A stretch of DNA of 40,764 nt from Candidatus Hydrogenedentota bacterium (GTDB taxonomy: Bacteria; Hydrogenedentota; Hydrogenedentia; Hydrogenedentales; JAEUWI01). The stretch lies in contig JAJRPE010000482.1 in NCBI GenBank assembly GCA_024280935.1, positions 1-40,764 on the forward strand. The letters run 5' to 3'. This document shows, one piece after another, positions 1 through 9,126 of this stretch (position 1 is the first letter of the stretch; the number at the start of each line of letters is the position of its first letter). A model generated the notes under the pieces. That model searched no databases. It worked only from the letters and a program-made list of their open reading frames with translations, and had not been told where the DNA came from. The position numbers and the translations under genes were made by a program.

Positions 1-739
1 ATTGTTTCAGGGCCAGGATAGCATCGAAATTCAGCGGTATCGGACGCGCTATTATTTCTTCGTAGAAATCCTTGTTGAGCCGGATGTAGTTGTTAAAAAG
101 GGAGGTTTGTTCTGGGTTCTTGGGGTCCCACCAAAGACACGTCTCTCGGGCCATCGATGCGTCTTTGTCCAAGGTGATCGCTTGCCCATTAATCTCTCTG
201 TCCAGCCTGAAAGTGATATGGCAAGTCAGCAGTCGGTGCAACTGGTCCTTGAAACGTGTAACCGTCCCCCACCTTCCCCCCGTGGCTTCTCCGATGCCAA
301 CCTTTTGCAGGAATTCGGCCAAGGACGTACCCAGTTCGATATGAGGCGATTGGGTGCGTACGGCCTCGCTACACAGATAAATCATGATGAGGCGCGGCAT
401 GGAGCCGTAGGGGTAGCCTATGATGCGTTCCTCGCCTGTTGCGGTGAAATAGGCACGCGGCTGAATGGTCAGAGAGAAGGTGCCGTTGTGCCGTCCCCAC
501 ATACGGCGGTCGTTGCCGGGGTTGCTATGGGGGAGATTGGCCTGGACCAGAATCGGCGTTGTAAAACCCAAGTTTTGCTCAAAGGGATCTCCCTCGGCAA
601 TGCTACGCGCCTTCTGCAAGATTCTAATCTGGCTTTCGGTCAGCGTGGTCACCTTCCTCACTGGAACGTTCATATTGTCGAGGACTTGGCCCACGATCGT
701 GGGCTTTCCAGGGGAACTATAGGGTTTTCTAGGAGACAT
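1..739 (-). CDS. repA: RepA-like plasmid replication initiator, N-terminal part (gene continues across the artificial ends to 40367; about 331 aa in total)
   Basis: Manual reverse translation from ATG at 737-739: MSPRKPYSSPGKPTIVGQVLDNMNVPVRKVTTLTESQIRILQKARSIAEGDPF... Frame is continuous through the 141-bp terminal overlap into ...LALDLYTWLNYRVSYLRKPTRITWGQLQQQVGSDY..., typical of plasmid RepA (RepA_C-like). Iterons lie immediately upstream. Confidence 0.88.
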   Translation of the reverse strand, partial: MSPRKPYSSPGKPTIVGQVLDNMNVPVRKVTTLTESQIRILQKARSIAEGDPFEQNLGFTTPILVQANLPHSNPGNDRRMWGRHNGTFSLTIQPRAYFTATGEERIIGYPYGSMPRLIMIYLCSEAVRTQSPHIELGTSLAEFLQKVGIGEATGGRWGTVTRFKDQLHRLLTCHITFRLDREINGQAITLDKDASMARETCLWWDPKNPEQTSLFNNYIRLNKDFYEEIIARPIPLNFDAILALKQ

Positions 740-846
740 GCAGGTTTTACTCTCGTTGCTTACGGTAGGATGAGTAAAGCGAAAATCACCGCTCTTTGTC
801 AAGACAATTAGCTGTTGATAACGTAATTTTTACACAGAAATTTATC

Positions 847-1037
847 CACGCATAAACGGTACCCCTTTTGAACCTATCCACTTTGTTTTCAAGGACTTAC
901 AAAACAGAAATTTATCCACGCATAAACGGTACCCCTTTTGAGGATAAGTAATGTTATCCACGCATAAACAGTACCCCTTTATTCAAAACTTCACGCATAA
1001 ACGGTACCCCTTTTCACGCATAAACGGTACCCCCCTA
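847..1037. repeat. Five iterons, consensus CACGCATAAACGGTACCCCTTTT (candidate oriV)
   Basis: Copies at about 847-869, 917-939, 959-980 (one G to A change), 992-1014 and 1015-1037 (degenerate 3' end). Three copies are preceded by TTATCCAC (DnaA-box-like). Upstream of repA. Confidence 0.92.
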
Positions 1038-1343
1038 ATCCCTGTACCTCCCTGTAGAGAAAAACCTGTATTAGAACCCACCCCTCTTGGGGATAACTTT
1101 CCCCTCGTTTTTACGATCAGAGATTGGGCAGTAGGAAAAGAATTCTTTGTTGGTTTGCTGTGTCCCGATAAGGTTTCCTTCTTGCTGGTATTTCTACTCC
1201 TCTGACCTTGGCGCACTATGCGGCATGACAAGGGTCCGTGTTCTTGCTTACGCTTCGGCCCGCGCCCATCTTCCCTTGACATCCTCGCTTCCTTCGTGCG
1301 CTTTTGGACGAGGAATATCAACCAACGTAAGAAGGAAAATACC

Positions 1344-1589
1344 ATGACGACAACCAATCAACCCATAGAAACTTTACGCGACGGCTCAATCAAAGCCACA
1401 ATCTGGAAAAACGAAGGGGATAACGGATCGTTCTACACCGCCGAAATCAGCCGGACATATCAGAAAGAAGAAACCTATCACGATAGCTACAGTTTTTCGG
1501 GTACGGATTTACTCAAGGTATCTCGTTTGACGCTCAAAGCCTATGATCGCATCGCTGAGTTACTCAGTGTGGACAAAAAGGGCTCATAG
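1344..1589 (+). CDS. Small plasmid-borne hypothetical protein (81 aa)
   Basis: MTTTNQPIETLRDGSIKATIWKNEGDNGSFYTAEISRTYQKEETYHDSYSFSGTDLLKVSRLTLKAYDRI...; ATG at 1344 preceded by AAGAAGGAAA; directly upstream of the toprim gene. Confidence 0.75.
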   Translation: MTTTNQPIETLRDGSIKATIWKNEGDNGSFYTAEISRTYQKEETYHDSYSFSGTDLLKVSRLTLKAYDRIAELLSVDKKGS

Positions 1590-1716
1590 TGAAACTCTCC
1601 GTTCAGGGTCAGAAAACTTTCTGGCCCTGTCCCCCACTTTTGCGTTACGGTGAAGCGACAACCTCTTTTCCTACTGTCCCGCTCCAATTGGATCCCATCA
1701 CTTCCGGCCTGAAACC

Positions 1717-2688
1717 ATGACAAACCGCAACGACGAACTTGAAAATTTTAAGACGGAAATCAACCTCACGGAGTACGCGGCCCACAAGGGCTTTCGTTTA
1801 GACCGAAAAACTTCAAGCCGCAACAGTGCTCTTATGACCGATGGCGCAGGAGACAAAGTAGTTATCGCTCGCGGTTTTGATCGACATTGGGTTTACTTTT
1901 CCGTTCATGATGAGAGTGACAGTGGATCGATTATCGATTTTGTTCAAAATCGCAAGGGTGTTAATCTTGGTGCTGTTCGCAAAGAGCTGCGCCCTTGGCT
2001 TGGAGGTGGGTTATCATCAATACCTCCGCAATCGTTCATGCCAGAGCTTGAACCACTATCACGGGACATTGCTAGCGTGCGGTCACGTTACGCCCGTATG
2101 GTATCTCTTGATGCTTATCATTCGTACTTGAATCAGGCGCGTAAAATTCCGGCTGAGGTGCTTAGTGAATCTCGGTTCTTGGACCGAATTCGAGCGGATG
2201 AACGGGGTACAATCATATTTCCCCATTGGAATCGTGATGGCCTGTGTGGTTACGAAATCAAAGGTCCTCATTTTACCGGGTTCGCACGGGGAGGCCAAAA
2301 AGGCCTTTGGTACTCTCACTCTCCATCCAACAATCAAATTCTTGTGATCGCTGAAACGGCGATTGATGCCCTGAGTTATGCCGCCCTCAAGCCCATGGAA
2401 AATGCGCGCTATGCCAGCACTGGGGGCCAGCTAAACCCGGATCAGAAAGTTTTACTTGCCCGTGCCATGGCTAAAATGCCCGAAAATTCCGAAATTATCC
2501 TTGCTTTTGACAATGACAAGGGCGGGCATGACCTGACTGAGCGTCTGAAGGCCATTCTTTCGCCCATAGAAGCCCCAGGGCTTCGCCTGAGCGTTGATAT
2601 GCCATCCGGTAAGGGTCAGGACTGGAACGATACTCTGCGTGCCTCTGAGGGCAAAATTGGCCCATTTGGTAGTTTGGATAATTCATGA
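1717..2688 (+). CDS. Toprim-domain / DUF3991-type plasmid protein
   Basis: N-terminal INLTEYAAHKGFRLDRKTSSRNSALM..., then LVIAETAIDALSYAAL, STGGQLNPDQ and IILAFDNDKGGHDLTERL (toprim-like). Confidence 0.85.
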   Translation: MTNRNDELENFKTEINLTEYAAHKGFRLDRKTSSRNSALMTDGAGDKVVIARGFDRHWVYFSVHDESDSGSIIDFVQNRKGVNLGAVRKELRPWLGGGLSSIPPQSFMPELEPLSRDIASVRSRYARMVSLDAYHSYLNQARKIPAEVLSESRFLDRIRADERGTIIFPHWNRDGLCGYEIKGPHFTGFARGGQKGLWYSHSPSNNQILVIAETAIDALSYAALKPMENARYASTGGQLNPDQKVLLARAMAKMPENSEIILAFDNDKGGHDLTERLKAILSPIEAPGLRLSVDMPSGKGQDWNDTLRASEGKIGPFGSLDNS

Positions 2689-2711
2689 AGACCTAAAACG
2701 GGCTAAAGTCC

Positions 2712-2756
2712 CCCACTTCAAGGCGTGGGTTAGTGCTTTTTCTGCCGCCTGTGCGG
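2712..2756. terminator. Tandem hairpins between convergent genes (candidate bidirectional terminator)
   Basis: CCCAC-TTCAAGGC-GTGGG (2712-2729) followed by TTAGTGCTTTTT and a CCGCC/GGCGG hairpin. Confidence 0.5.
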
Positions 2757-2813
2757 CGGCGCTGTCTACGGGTAGGGGTAGCTAAAAATCCATGTCTTGA
2801 AGTTTGCCGTTTG

Positions 2814-2844
2814 TTCAGAATTTCATAATTTATGAAATTCTGAA
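2814..2844. repeat. 31-bp perfect inverted repeat TTCAGAATTTCATAA-T-TTATGAAATTCTGAA
   Basis: 15-bp arms with a 1-bp centre, just 3' of the partition operon. Confidence 0.85.
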
Positions 2845-2845
2845 T

Positions 2846-3220
2846 TTATACATTTCTTCTGCGGCCGTCGCTTTGCATGAGTGACTCATAAAGATTTTTT
2901 ATCCGGTCCTTGTTTTCTTTTTTATCCGTTGCTGTAAGTTCCAGGGCGATGCATATGGCCGCAGAGTGATTGGTGCTTTTTGCGTCGCATTCGGTCATCA
3001 GGAATAACTCGATTTGGCGCAAGGCCTCCACTGCTTCCGCAGTCAGGTTGATGCCCATCCGCTCTCGTTTTCCAGTTATCATTTTATTGGCTTTTGGAGC
3101 TTGCGGCTTTGCCGGTGCTTTCCTTGGCTCCTTAACGGTTGTTTTGCTGTGTGGGTCATCGTTGACCGCTTCGGTTCGCAAGGCTGCAAGTTGGTCGGCG
3201 AGTTTCTTGGTTTTGCTCAT
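2846..3220 (-). CDS. ParG/ParB-like small partition protein
   Basis: Basic N-terminus plus short C-terminal domain (KRERMGINLTAEAVEALRQIELFLM...); start overlaps the end of parA. Confidence 0.6.
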   Translation of the reverse strand: MSKTKKLADQLAALRTEAVNDDPHSKTTVKEPRKAPAKPQAPKANKMITGKRERMGINLTAEAVEALRQIELFLMTECDAKSTNHSAAICIALELTATDKKENKDRIKNLYESLMQSDGRRRNV

Positions 3221-3792
3221 GTCACAATTTCCAATGCCAGTTCCAAGAGCTCTTCGCGGTGCTTTCCAGTGACGGCAGAAAATCCACCGACAAAAGCGTT
3301 CTCGAAAGCGGCCGCGAGCGGCAATTCGTTTTCAAGGGCTGGAATGCCCAAATCTTTTGCAATATCTTTGCCATTTTGTTGACCCATGATGGTTCGTACT
3401 CGCACCCGGTTAAATAGAACGTAGGCCTTGGCCTTTTTGGGTTTATGCTTTTTAATCAACTTTGCCATTGGGGCGCTACCGTGGATACTTGCTGGGCTTT
3501 TCTCGCTTACCAGGATGAGCCGGTCGGACTGCCCTATTAACTTTGCCAAGTCCCGTTCGACGACCCCTTCAATACGCATGTGACCTGGTGTATCCGCGAT
3601 AATGAAATCGGCGTTTGGGTTTTCATCGATAAGAGGGACCGCAAAGTGTTGTGCGAAAAACCGAGCGGTGCCCTGTGGGTCCCGGTCATCAACCGCCACG
3701 CTTTTACCCACGTTACGTAATGCACTGGCGAGTAGTAGCGCTACCGTTGTTTTACCAACGCCACCTTTTTGGTTTAAGAATGTTATTTTCAT
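3217..3792 (-). CDS. parA: ParA-family partition ATPase
   Basis: MKITFLNQKGGVGKTTVALLLASAL (deviant Walker A), DDRDPQGTARF, FIIADTPGH. Confidence 0.93.
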   Translation of the reverse strand: MKITFLNQKGGVGKTTVALLLASALRNVGKSVAVDDRDPQGTARFFAQHFAVPLIDENPNADFIIADTPGHMRIEGVVERDLAKLIGQSDRLILVSEKSPASIHGSAPMAKLIKKHKPKKAKAYVLFNRVRVRTIMGQQNGKDIAKDLGIPALENELPLAAAFENAFVGGFSAVTGKHREELLELALEIVT

Positions 3793-3892
3793 ACAGTGGT
3801 ACTTTCTTAAATTATGAATTTATGAAATTGAGATTACTCTCATATTGTGAATGTATCTGTATTGTAATTGCAAATCAAGACTTGTTAATAAT

Positions 3893-3943
3893 CTCAACTT
3901 CTGATATTCATAATTTATTAAATTAATAATGTCAGAAGTTGAG
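3893..3943. repeat. Inverted repeat CTCAACTTCTGA ... TCAGAAGTTGAG upstream of parA
   Basis: 12-bp perfect arms (3893-3904, 3932-3943) around an AT-rich loop. Confidence 0.75.
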
Positions 3944-3950
3944 AAATTAT

Positions 3951-4237
3951 ATGGGTGATTCATCGGATATGTCCGACATTGGCCGCTTTCTTCGGAGTGC
4001 GGAAGGGCAAGAGTACTTGGAGGGCTTTGCGGTGATGCTACGAAACCATACGATTGAGGACGTTGAATTCGTTATCAGGGCACATTTGTAAGTATGCACT
4101 TCAAACTGAGTGGGGGAGGGGCTATCGACGTGACCATTCCGGAGTTTGATATAGGCGCATTCCGTGAAGAGTTTGAAGATGTGATGGAGGGGGAATACAG
4201 AAGCAGTTTCCCAGACGATAGGATCGAGTTTTCTTGA
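3951..4237 (+). pseudogene. Frameshifted paralogue of the 12805..13089 gene
   Basis: MGDSSDMSDIGRFLRSAEGQEYLEGFAVMLRNHTIEDVEFV then a 1-base loss relative to the paralogue; restoring it gives ...GTFVSMHFKLSGGGAIDVTIPEFDIGAFREEFEDVMEGEY... Confidence 0.8.
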
Positions 4238-4386
4238 GGACCAAAGATAATTATTGACGACTTTAAGTATATGGATAAAACATATGTCGTCTCATGGTCT
4301 GGGGCAAAAATATCAAATTTTGTGTATATTGTATAGGTGTCCTAGTAGATAAATTTGTTTGTCGGTTATTTTTAGGAGAGTCCAAA

Positions 4387-5820
4387 ATGAATAAACCAAT
4401 GTACTTTTATACGGTTATTTTTATTATGTTCTTATATCCTGAAGTTGTGTGGTCGGAACCGCCCTCCGAAAAAGCTGTCATTGGTGAACTCAGCATTATT
4501 AATATTGCTCCCTACACTATTTCTGCCAGTACTGCCTATCAGAACGAAAATGGGCGATGGGAAATGCATGGTTGGTATAACTTGGAGCCTGGTGAATATA
4601 TCGAGCATCGGCGCCAATTATATGCTGAAAACCCATCTATATATGTTTTCGCGAGTTCTTCCGATATAGATGCTGTTGGTTGGTGCCACGATGTGCCCGA
4701 GGGTTCTAAGGCTGAACTGGAATGGCCAGGTGCCGCCGAACCGGTTGCGTTCGAAGCATGGATGAGGAACATTAAGCATGGCGTAAGCGCGAGCACTCTC
4801 CACGGACTTCAAAGATGCTTGGCCTTAGGCGAGCCAGGAGAAGATTCACGCATTGTTCGATTTGCTCCGGCTGTGTTGACAGAGGATATCGAAATAGGGT
4901 TATCGCAAGTCACGCGTCGTTTTTCGTACATTGTCTATGATCCTACAATGAATATTTCCAAGCCCCTCATTACCTCACCCCAAGAACTTTCGGAAGCGAT
5001 GCAATATGCGCAACTGTTGGGTGATTCTTTGGCTCGGCAGGTGGCGCACGATGCAGACTGGAAAGATAAAGAGGACTTTCCGTATCTACTAGGTATAGTC
5101 TTAAGTGATTCTAATGACTGGCACGAATTGGGTGTGGAAGTAGTAGAAGCGCCGACTCAAACTTGGGACGAGAAACCCATGCAGATAAAGGCCGGGGACC
5201 TTCTAGTGCAACTCTCTGGACGTCCTGTATTCTCTCGCCGAGATGTGCGGTTGTTATTACGTGAACATGCAGAGGATATTGAGCGAGGTATAGAAAAACC
5301 AATTTCGTTTGTTGTTCATCGAGGGGATAAATCTGTTAAGGGAATGACTACCTATTGGTTTCATCCTATGTATTTTACTCCATACTCGGAAGGGGGTTCA
5401 TTTATCCTTGGGCTGTTTGATTCAATAACGTTTAGCCAAAGCGATAAAATCGGCGGATTTTTGAGCACATTGTTTTTTGCTGCCGACGAGGGCGCGGAAA
5501 CTCGCTGGGATATTGCGCAACGTATTGCAATTGAAAAGCAGCATAATAGAGATGACTTCAATGCGGGTTCGTTTGGAGGTATGTTTGTTAACCCCACGCG
5601 TGGAGCAGTGAAAGCGGTAGCTGGAAAATCGGGTGCGAAGTTTCTCTCGTCAACGGCGGGGCGTGTTGCATTCGAAGTGGTTGAAGGTATGGTTTGGACG
5701 ATTGGCGATGGGACACCCATGCGCTCGCGTTCGGATTTGACCTCAGAGATAGTGGCGAATATCCCCTATTCGATAGGGGGCGGACTGGCTCAAGGAGCCT
5801 TGAGGAGCATTTCGAGATGA
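4387..5820 (+). CDS. Exported protein with a DUF1036-like N-terminus and PDZ-like region
   Basis: Signal peptide MNKPMYFYTVIFIMFLYPEVVWS; IINIAPYTISASTAYQNENGRWEMHGWYNLEPGE resembles DUF1036; IKAGDLLVQLSGRPVFSRRDVRLLLRE resembles a PDZ domain. Confidence 0.6.
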   Translation: MNKPMYFYTVIFIMFLYPEVVWSEPPSEKAVIGELSIINIAPYTISASTAYQNENGRWEMHGWYNLEPGEYIEHRRQLYAENPSIYVFASSSDIDAVGWCHDVPEGSKAELEWPGAAEPVAFEAWMRNIKHGVSASTLHGLQRCLALGEPGEDSRIVRFAPAVLTEDIEIGLSQVTRRFSYIVYDPTMNISKPLITSPQELSEAMQYAQLLGDSLARQVAHDADWKDKEDFPYLLGIVLSDSNDWHELGVEVVEAPTQTWDEKPMQIKAGDLLVQLSGRPVFSRRDVRLLLREHAEDIERGIEKPISFVVHRGDKSVKGMTTYWFHPMYFTPYSEGGSFILGLFDSITFSQSDKIGGFLSTLFFAADEGAETRWDIAQRIAIEKQHNRDDFNAGSFGGMFVNPTRGAVKAVAGKSGAKFLSSTAGRVAFEVVEGMVWTIGDGTPMRSRSDLTSEIVANIPYSIGGGLAQGALRSISR

Positions 5821-6569
5821 AAAAGGTCCCCTTTCAATTTACTGTCAATTGGTTTTTAGTAGCGCTCATGACGTTTTCTATGATTCCGGTGTCCGTCTTC
5901 GCGGCATCGGGACCATCGAGAGCCTTTAAGGCGGTGACTCGTCAAGTTGATTTCCCGAAACCTGTGACCAAGTTTATGACACCAATCTCGGCTGTACGAA
6001 CGCCTGTAGTTCGCACCAGTATGACTCCCGTCTCGTCGCCATTGTCGACTCCTAACTTGAGTACTGGTGGCTCTTTTCGACCGAATAATGGCCCTACGGC
6101 ACTCAAACCTCTATCCGCAGCACGCTCTCAGGAACAAGCTGGCACTGCGCGTCGTATAGAAGTAGAAGGAACTCTTGCAAGAAAGGCAGATGAAAAACGA
6201 ATTCTAGATGATGCCGCCTGGCAAAAAAAACAAGATGATAATACCAGGTGGCGGGAGCGCCAGCGACAAAACCAGGAGTACCAACAGAATAAACAGGCAG
6301 AACCGCAGAGGAATAATTCCGTGAACGTAGTTTCTCGACCGCGTACGACTGACCAAGCGTTGAATACGGGACATCGATTTGTGGGAGATAGTCCCGACCA
6401 CCTTGCTCCTGGGGTGTACCGTTCACAAGATGGAACAAGACAATTTCGATTGACAGATTCGGATATTCAAGGTAATCATGGACAAGTAGGCCCCCACGTA
6501 CACTTTGAAAAATTTGACCCTTTAACTGGGGATAAGACTAAGAACATACATACGCCTCTGAAGGACTAA
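5817..6569 (+). CDS. Exported protein with putative toxin-like C-terminal domain (GPHVHFE...)
   Basis: ATGA overlap with previous gene; signal peptide MKKVPFQFTVNWFLVALMTFSMIPVSVFAA; charged middle; compact C-terminus RQFRLTDSDIQGNHGQVGPHVHFEKFDPLTGDKTKNIHTPLKD. Confidence 0.65.
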   Translation: MKKVPFQFTVNWFLVALMTFSMIPVSVFAASGPSRAFKAVTRQVDFPKPVTKFMTPISAVRTPVVRTSMTPVSSPLSTPNLSTGGSFRPNNGPTALKPLSAARSQEQAGTARRIEVEGTLARKADEKRILDDAAWQKKQDDNTRWRERQRQNQEYQQNKQAEPQRNNSVNVVSRPRTTDQALNTGHRFVGDSPDHLAPGVYRSQDGTRQFRLTDSDIQGNHGQVGPHVHFEKFDPLTGDKTKNIHTPLKD

Positions 6570-6796
6570 TGACTGTGCAATCACGCTTAATATCCAAAGT
6601 TCCGTCTTCGCATCAGAAAGATGGTATTCGTTGGCTACTCCTTGAACCCAATGCACACCAGGGTTGGTTTCTTTTTGGGCATCGGACGTTGGAAGATAGG
6701 TCTGTTTTTGATAGTTGGCATTTAACTCGTTTTGAAGCCGAACGAGAGGCGGCCTTGCAGTGGGGAGTTAATGGGCTTGATTGGTCTGACACTTAA
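6569..6796 (+). CDS. Small protein, candidate cognate immunity protein (75 aa)
   Basis: TAATG overlap with upstream gene; Trp-rich MTVQSRLISKVPSSHQKDGIRWLLLEPNAHQGWFLFG...SWHLTRFEAEREAALQWGVNGLDW. Confidence 0.6.
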   Translation: MTVQSRLISKVPSSHQKDGIRWLLLEPNAHQGWFLFGHRTLEDRSVFDSWHLTRFEAEREAALQWGVNGLDWSDT

Positions 6797-6999
6797 CCTA
6801 GAGACATACAATAAGCGCGATAATTTTAAATAGGTCTTTAATCTTGATGGTATGAGGAATGAGGCGATAACGAAACGGTATGTTCTTCTTCAGAAAAAAG
6901 CAGCAGAGTTAGGCGTTGAAGTTGAATTAGACGCAGACCCGGAAGCTAATGGCTGCGCTCTTAGACCCAGACACCAAGATTGACGGCGCACTTTGAATG

Positions 7000-7085
7000 T
7001 GACAAATAGGGTCTCCAGGTAATTCCGTACATCCACCCAGCGAAAATAGGGGGCAAATACCCCTTGCAAGCATGACAAATAGGGT
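7000..7085. promoter_or_regulatory. Candidate res (resolution) site
   Basis: TGACAAATAGGGT at 7000-7012 and 7073-7085, with CGAAAATAGGGGGCAAATACCCC between, directly upstream of the serine recombinase. Confidence 0.6.
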
Positions 7086-7094
7086 AAACTCTAC

Positions 7095-7703
7095 ATGTCA
7101 GGAGGATTGCCCATGATTGCATGTTATTGCCGCGTAAGCTCGAAGAGCCAAAAGAACGACAGCCAGCGGGCCGAGATTCGGCGGTGGTTGAAGGGGCACG
7201 ACATCGAGGCGGATGCTGTGACCTGGTTCGAAGACAAGGAATCTGCGAAGTCGCTAGAACGTCCGGCTTTGGCGGCGATGCAGGAAGCCATCTTCTCGGG
7301 GAATGTAAAGACCGTTGTGGTTTGGAAGCTGGACCGTATTTCCCGCAATCTGCAGGACGGTATCAACTTGCTTGCCGGATGGTGTGACCGTGGCGTGCGG
7401 GTGGTCTCTGTGACCCAGCAAATCGACATGTCCGGAGCCGTGGGGCGGATGGTGGCCAGTGTCATGTTTGGTCTGGCGGAAATAGAATTAGAGTACCGCC
7501 GGGAGCGCCAGGCCGCAGGTATTCGCGTGGCCCAGGGCAAAGGGGTCTACCAGGGCCGGAAGAAGGGGACAACGAAGGCCAAGCCTGCTCGCGCCAGAGA
7601 GCTGCAGGAGCAGGGCCTAACGACCTCAGAGATTGCCACTGTCCTGGGCGTGAGCGCCCGGACAGTTTTCCGGTACCTGGTCGCCGTGGGGGAGAAGGAG
7701 TAG
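7095..7703 (+). CDS. Serine recombinase / resolvase family protein
   Basis: IACYCRVSSKSQKNDSQRAEIRRWL, VVWKLDRISRNLQDGINLL, MVASVMFGLAEIELEYRRERQAAGI, C-terminal HTH TTSEIATVLGVSARTVFRYL. Confidence 0.92.
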   Translation: MSGGLPMIACYCRVSSKSQKNDSQRAEIRRWLKGHDIEADAVTWFEDKESAKSLERPALAAMQEAIFSGNVKTVVVWKLDRISRNLQDGINLLAGWCDRGVRVVSVTQQIDMSGAVGRMVASVMFGLAEIELEYRRERQAAGIRVAQGKGVYQGRKKGTTKAKPARARELQEQGLTTSEIATVLGVSARTVFRYLVAVGEKE

Positions 7704-7978
7704 TAGGGGGAATAGGTCTGAACGGCGATTACGAAGAAGTATATCTCAACGCCTATGTGGAACATTCCCCAGGCCCTTGAAAAGCTAACCCCCGATACGC
7801 TCTACTGACAAAGCCTGAACGCCCAAACAAAGGCGGCAGTATAGCCCCATCACGGATGCACTTAATAAACACGATCCAGTGTCCAAACAATGGGGTCCAC
7901 TTCTGGGGAAACGATAGCGTTAGCAACCAGAATAATCGGAACTTACGAAGTTCGTATCAGCAGGAGGAGTAGTCAGAA

Positions 7979-8911
7979 ATGTTATTAAAATATCCATTAA
8001 GAGTTCTGAGCTTAACGCTGGTTTGTGTCGCAACGGCATTCAGTGTTAGTGCAGATAAGTTTTTCGACACCCGCGTCTATATCGCTTTGGAAGCAAACGG
8101 CCAAATTTCGGGCGAGCTCGTAGGAGAATCAGGAAGGAGCCTCTCTCGCCAAGACATCTGCACACTAGCTCTCAAGCACCTGGAACAAGAAGCAGTAAAC
8201 GCAGGGATTTCCAACCCCAAAGGCATCACCCGCGCTTTATTTGAAGGTAAATTCAATCCCGACATCAAAGACCTTCGCCTCGCCTATGACGGCATCGAAC
8301 CCCCAAAAGGGCAAGCAATGCTAAACCACCTCAACGAAAACTGCCCAAAATTCGTAGAGCACCTGATTAAAAGCGGAACCATCACAGGAGACATCGTTAA
8401 GAAACTGGATAAAAACGGCAACCCTCTCCGCGATGAAAGAAAAAGAGAAGTAATAGTATCAGCCACAGCCACAGAAGTGCCCTCTTCAGGCTATCTTGGT
8501 GCCGTACACGCCGAATACCGCAATGACAAATGGAACGAGATGTTCGGTTCGCTCAAGTCCCTACAAAACCTAGAAACAAAAGTTGTTATAGACGGAGAGG
8601 TTCAAACGCGCACTATGAATGCCCAAGATATCGGCTTACGCGCCGTCATGCGCTTGAGCACACCAGAACGTTTCGCGAAAAATTTCGGGATTAGAAAAGA
8701 TGCGAACCTCACTTACGACGCGGCCATGAAACAACTCTCAAATAACCCTGTCGCAAAAGCAGCCCTCAAGGATGAAATACAACAATCCTTAGAAACCCAA
8801 TGCGCTTTCACCTACTTCAGACTCCAAACCTGGGATGAAGACAGCAACTTCAACCTCCTGCGGGATTATAACGCGATACGTCGTTATTACATTACGACCA
8901 AGAATGTTTGA
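7979..8911 (+). CDS. Exported hypothetical protein (310 aa)
   Basis: Signal peptide MLLKYPLRVLSLTLVCVATAFSVSA; no recognised domain. Confidence 0.65.
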   Translation: MLLKYPLRVLSLTLVCVATAFSVSADKFFDTRVYIALEANGQISGELVGESGRSLSRQDICTLALKHLEQEAVNAGISNPKGITRALFEGKFNPDIKDLRLAYDGIEPPKGQAMLNHLNENCPKFVEHLIKSGTITGDIVKKLDKNGNPLRDERKREVIVSATATEVPSSGYLGAVHAEYRNDKWNEMFGSLKSLQNLETKVVIDGEVQTRTMNAQDIGLRAVMRLSTPERFAKNFGIRKDANLTYDAAMKQLSNNPVAKAALKDEIQQSLETQCAFTYFRLQTWDEDSNFNLLRDYNAIRRYYITTKNV

Positions 8912-9027
8912 AGAGATTCAATAGAAATAAGAGAAGACGTGAAGGAGCTGCAGGAAGAGTTGGAAAGACTCAAGGCGAAACGTGATGCAATAATTAGCCG
9001 CGCGAAAGCTAATAAATAGTTGTTTAG

Positions 9028-9080
9028 ACGTGAGTGTTCGGACAGTTTTTCGTTACCTGGGCGACGTGGGGAGGGGAGCG
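9028..9080 (+). pseudogene. 3'-terminal remnant of a second resolvase gene
   Basis: CGTGAGTGTTCGGACAGTTTTTCGTTACCTGGGCGACGTGGGG matches the 3' end of the 7095..7703 gene (CGTGAGCGCCCGGACAGTTTTCCGGTACCTGGTCGCCGTGGGG). Confidence 0.65.
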
Positions 9081-9126
9081 TTACAGGCGGTGAGCAGTGG
9101 CCACGGCCTGACGAGCTATTTTATGT

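Noticed and set aside
2-811. Plus-strand 269-aa ORF
   Set aside because: Antisense of repA; the reverse frame reads as a RepA-like protein and continues through the circular junction.
2708-2760. Possible IS200/IS605 end (CCCACTTCAAGGCGTGGG)
   Set aside because: Resembles such ends loosely but no transposase or TnpB is nearby; a terminator between convergent genes explains it better.
6852-6983. 43-aa plus-strand ORF before the res site
   Set aside because: Plausible short ORF but without RBS or recognisable family; insufficient support.
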